Shown here: positions 6,366-6,803 of the stretch, in pieces | How the letters are laid out: each line of letters opens with the position of its first letter | How positions within the stretch are numbered: position 1 is the first letter of the stretch | DNA from: CAJBLF01 sp964495825 | GTDB taxonomy: Bacteria > Patescibacteriota > Gracilibacteria > Absconditabacterales > Absconditicoccaceae | Assembly (NCBI GenBank): GCA_964495825.1 | Contig: CAZBWI010000040.1 | Span: forward strand, 1 to 6,803 | Length of the DNA stretch: 6,803 nucleotides | Reading direction: 5' to 3' | Translations under genes and position numbers: made by a program | The notes under the pieces: generated by a model | Seen by the model: the letters and a program-made list of their open reading frames with translations, nothing else | Databases searched by the model: none | What the model was told of the DNA's origin: nothing

Positions 6366-6704
6366 ATGGAAAGAAACAACATCGACATCGAAAGCAAACA
6401 AATAATTGCAAACATCTACAAAAGAAGAAAGAGATATTATCTCACCATGAAAATAACCACGATAACATGGGCACTTCTTGCAATACTTGCATTGGTGAAT
6501 ATATGGTTTATGATACCATGTCTCATCATTATGATCATTATATTCATCTATGTAAAAAGATATTCCTCGAAATATGATGAATTACTAAAAAAAATTAATC
6601 GAGATGTTGTACAAAAAAGAATAAACTGAACTCATATTGAGTTGAGTAGGCGGCTAAGCACCTATAAATTTCAACTCGAAATGCACAGGTTAAAGAAGAT
6701 GTAG
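6366..6704 (+). CDS. Small membrane protein with two predicted helices, function unknown
   Basis: Read with TGA (6627-6629) as Gly88 the protein has 112 residues and ends at TAG (6702-6704). A charged, Lys/Arg-rich N-terminus (1-29) precedes two hydrophobic stretches (about 30-50 and 52-63) separated by Pro51, consistent with a membrane hairpin. A basic, probably helical tail from Val63 contains YDELLKKINRDVVQKR. With positive charge on both sides of the hairpin, both ends are likely cytoplasmic. No family was recognised. The last 25 residues overlap inverted repeats (6639-6677) and, in antisense, a tentative leftward frame. The tail may therefore be non-conserved, and the exact C-terminus is less certain than the hydrophobic core. 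The upstream sequence is A-rich and has no Shine-Dalgarno. Confidence 0.65.
6629..6677. other. Mutually exclusive hairpins near the end of the membrane-protein gene
   Basis: AACTCA (6629-6634) can pair with TGAGTT (6638-6643) across a 3-base loop. GAGTTGA (6639-6645) can instead pair perfectly with TCAACTC (6671-6677), with an inner TAGG (6647-6650)/CCTA (6661-6664) helix. The two foldings share bases 6639-6643 and cannot coexist. The significance is unknown; the pairing itself is directly visible. Confidence 0.5.
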
Positions 6705-6803
6705 GGTCGTACTATGGAATACTTCATATGAACATCTATATCATAGTATCTTCCTAGGCTTTCTGTTGATTTTATCTTCAATCTTCTTTAATTCTTCTTC
6801 GGT
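6690..6803 (-). CDS. Tentative C-terminal fragment of an unrecognised protein (partial)
   Basis: From the right edge the minus strand is open for 37 codons to a TAA at 6692-6690, with one TGA read as Gly. The first part, TEEELKKIEDKINRKPRK, looks like a genuine charged helix. The remainder is less protein-like, and the end overlaps the convergent membrane-protein gene by 15 bases. The other two minus-strand frames hit TAA within a few codons. Too short to identify; an ncRNA or plain intergenic sequence is possible. Confidence 0.3.
6710..6748. other. Inverted repeat with an internal palindrome
   Basis: TACTATG (6710-6716) and CATAGTA (6742-6748) form a perfect 7-base inverted repeat enclosing the palindrome TTCATATGAA (6723-6732). 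Outside it, GAAGA (6695-6699) can pair with TCTTC (6748-6752) if a bulge is allowed. No T-run follows on either strand, so it is not a standard intrinsic terminator. Confidence 0.45.

Noticed and set aside
235..6704. UGA as tryptophan (code 4) or as selenocysteine
   Set aside because: TGAs fall on conserved glycines in the glycosylase, LysRS and HD protein, while Trp positions use TGG. Multiple TGAs per gene without SECIS-like structures exclude selenocysteine.
1..6803. CRISPR array, tRNA or rRNA gene, or insertion sequence
   Set aside because: No regularly spaced repeats, no cloverleaf or T-loop sequence, no rRNA signature and no transposase were found on either strand.

Overview
The window reads as chromosome from a low-GC bacterium of the Candidate Phyla Radiation (Patescibacteria) in which UGA encodes glycine (genetic code 25). 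That code is known from Absconditabacteria (SR1) and Gracilibacteria (BD1-5), and the sequence here does not decide between them. The evidence is internal. Each of the seven fully contained genes is interrupted by in-frame TGA under the standard code and becomes one complete protein ending at TAA or TAG when TGA is read through. Where family motifs are known, TGA falls on glycine positions: the Tyr-Gly of alkyladenine DNA glycosylase, the Gly before LLHD in an HD-domain protein, and the Gly before PAF in lysyl-tRNA synthetase. Trp positions use TGG, so this is not the UGA=Trp code. I count 24 in-frame TGA codons in the complete genes and one in each of the two edge fragments.

Layout: 1-86 (-) N-terminus of an unknown protein; 87-234 divergent promoter region; 235-1374 (+) large type IV pilin-like protein; 1381-1956 (+) HD-domain hydrolase-like protein, probably cotranscribed; 1957-2096 spacer with a degenerate heptamer repeat; 2097-3734 (+) lysS; 3749-3781 bidirectional terminator; 3779-4327 (-) DNA-3-methyladenine glycosylase with a promoter placed for a leaderless transcript; 4328-4559 spacer with a GC-richer nested inverted repeat; 4560-5468 (+) clamp-loader delta-prime-like ATPase; 5498-6256 (+) UPF0489/arginase-fold-like protein carrying a frame-sensitive heptamer repeat; 6366-6704 (+) small two-helix membrane protein; 6690-6803 (-) tentative C-terminus of an unknown gene, in a region rich in inverted repeats.

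The genes are mostly housekeeping (translation, replication, repair) plus a surface or pilus component. They do not form an evident single pathway, and no defence system, CRISPR array, transposase, tRNA or rRNA was seen. The most interesting points are the glycine-UGA decoding and its uneven use between genes, the out-of-phase heptamer repeat inside a probable metalloenzyme, Ca-loop-like motifs in the pilin-like protein, the near-absence of Shine-Dalgarno sequences, and the competing hairpins near the right end.
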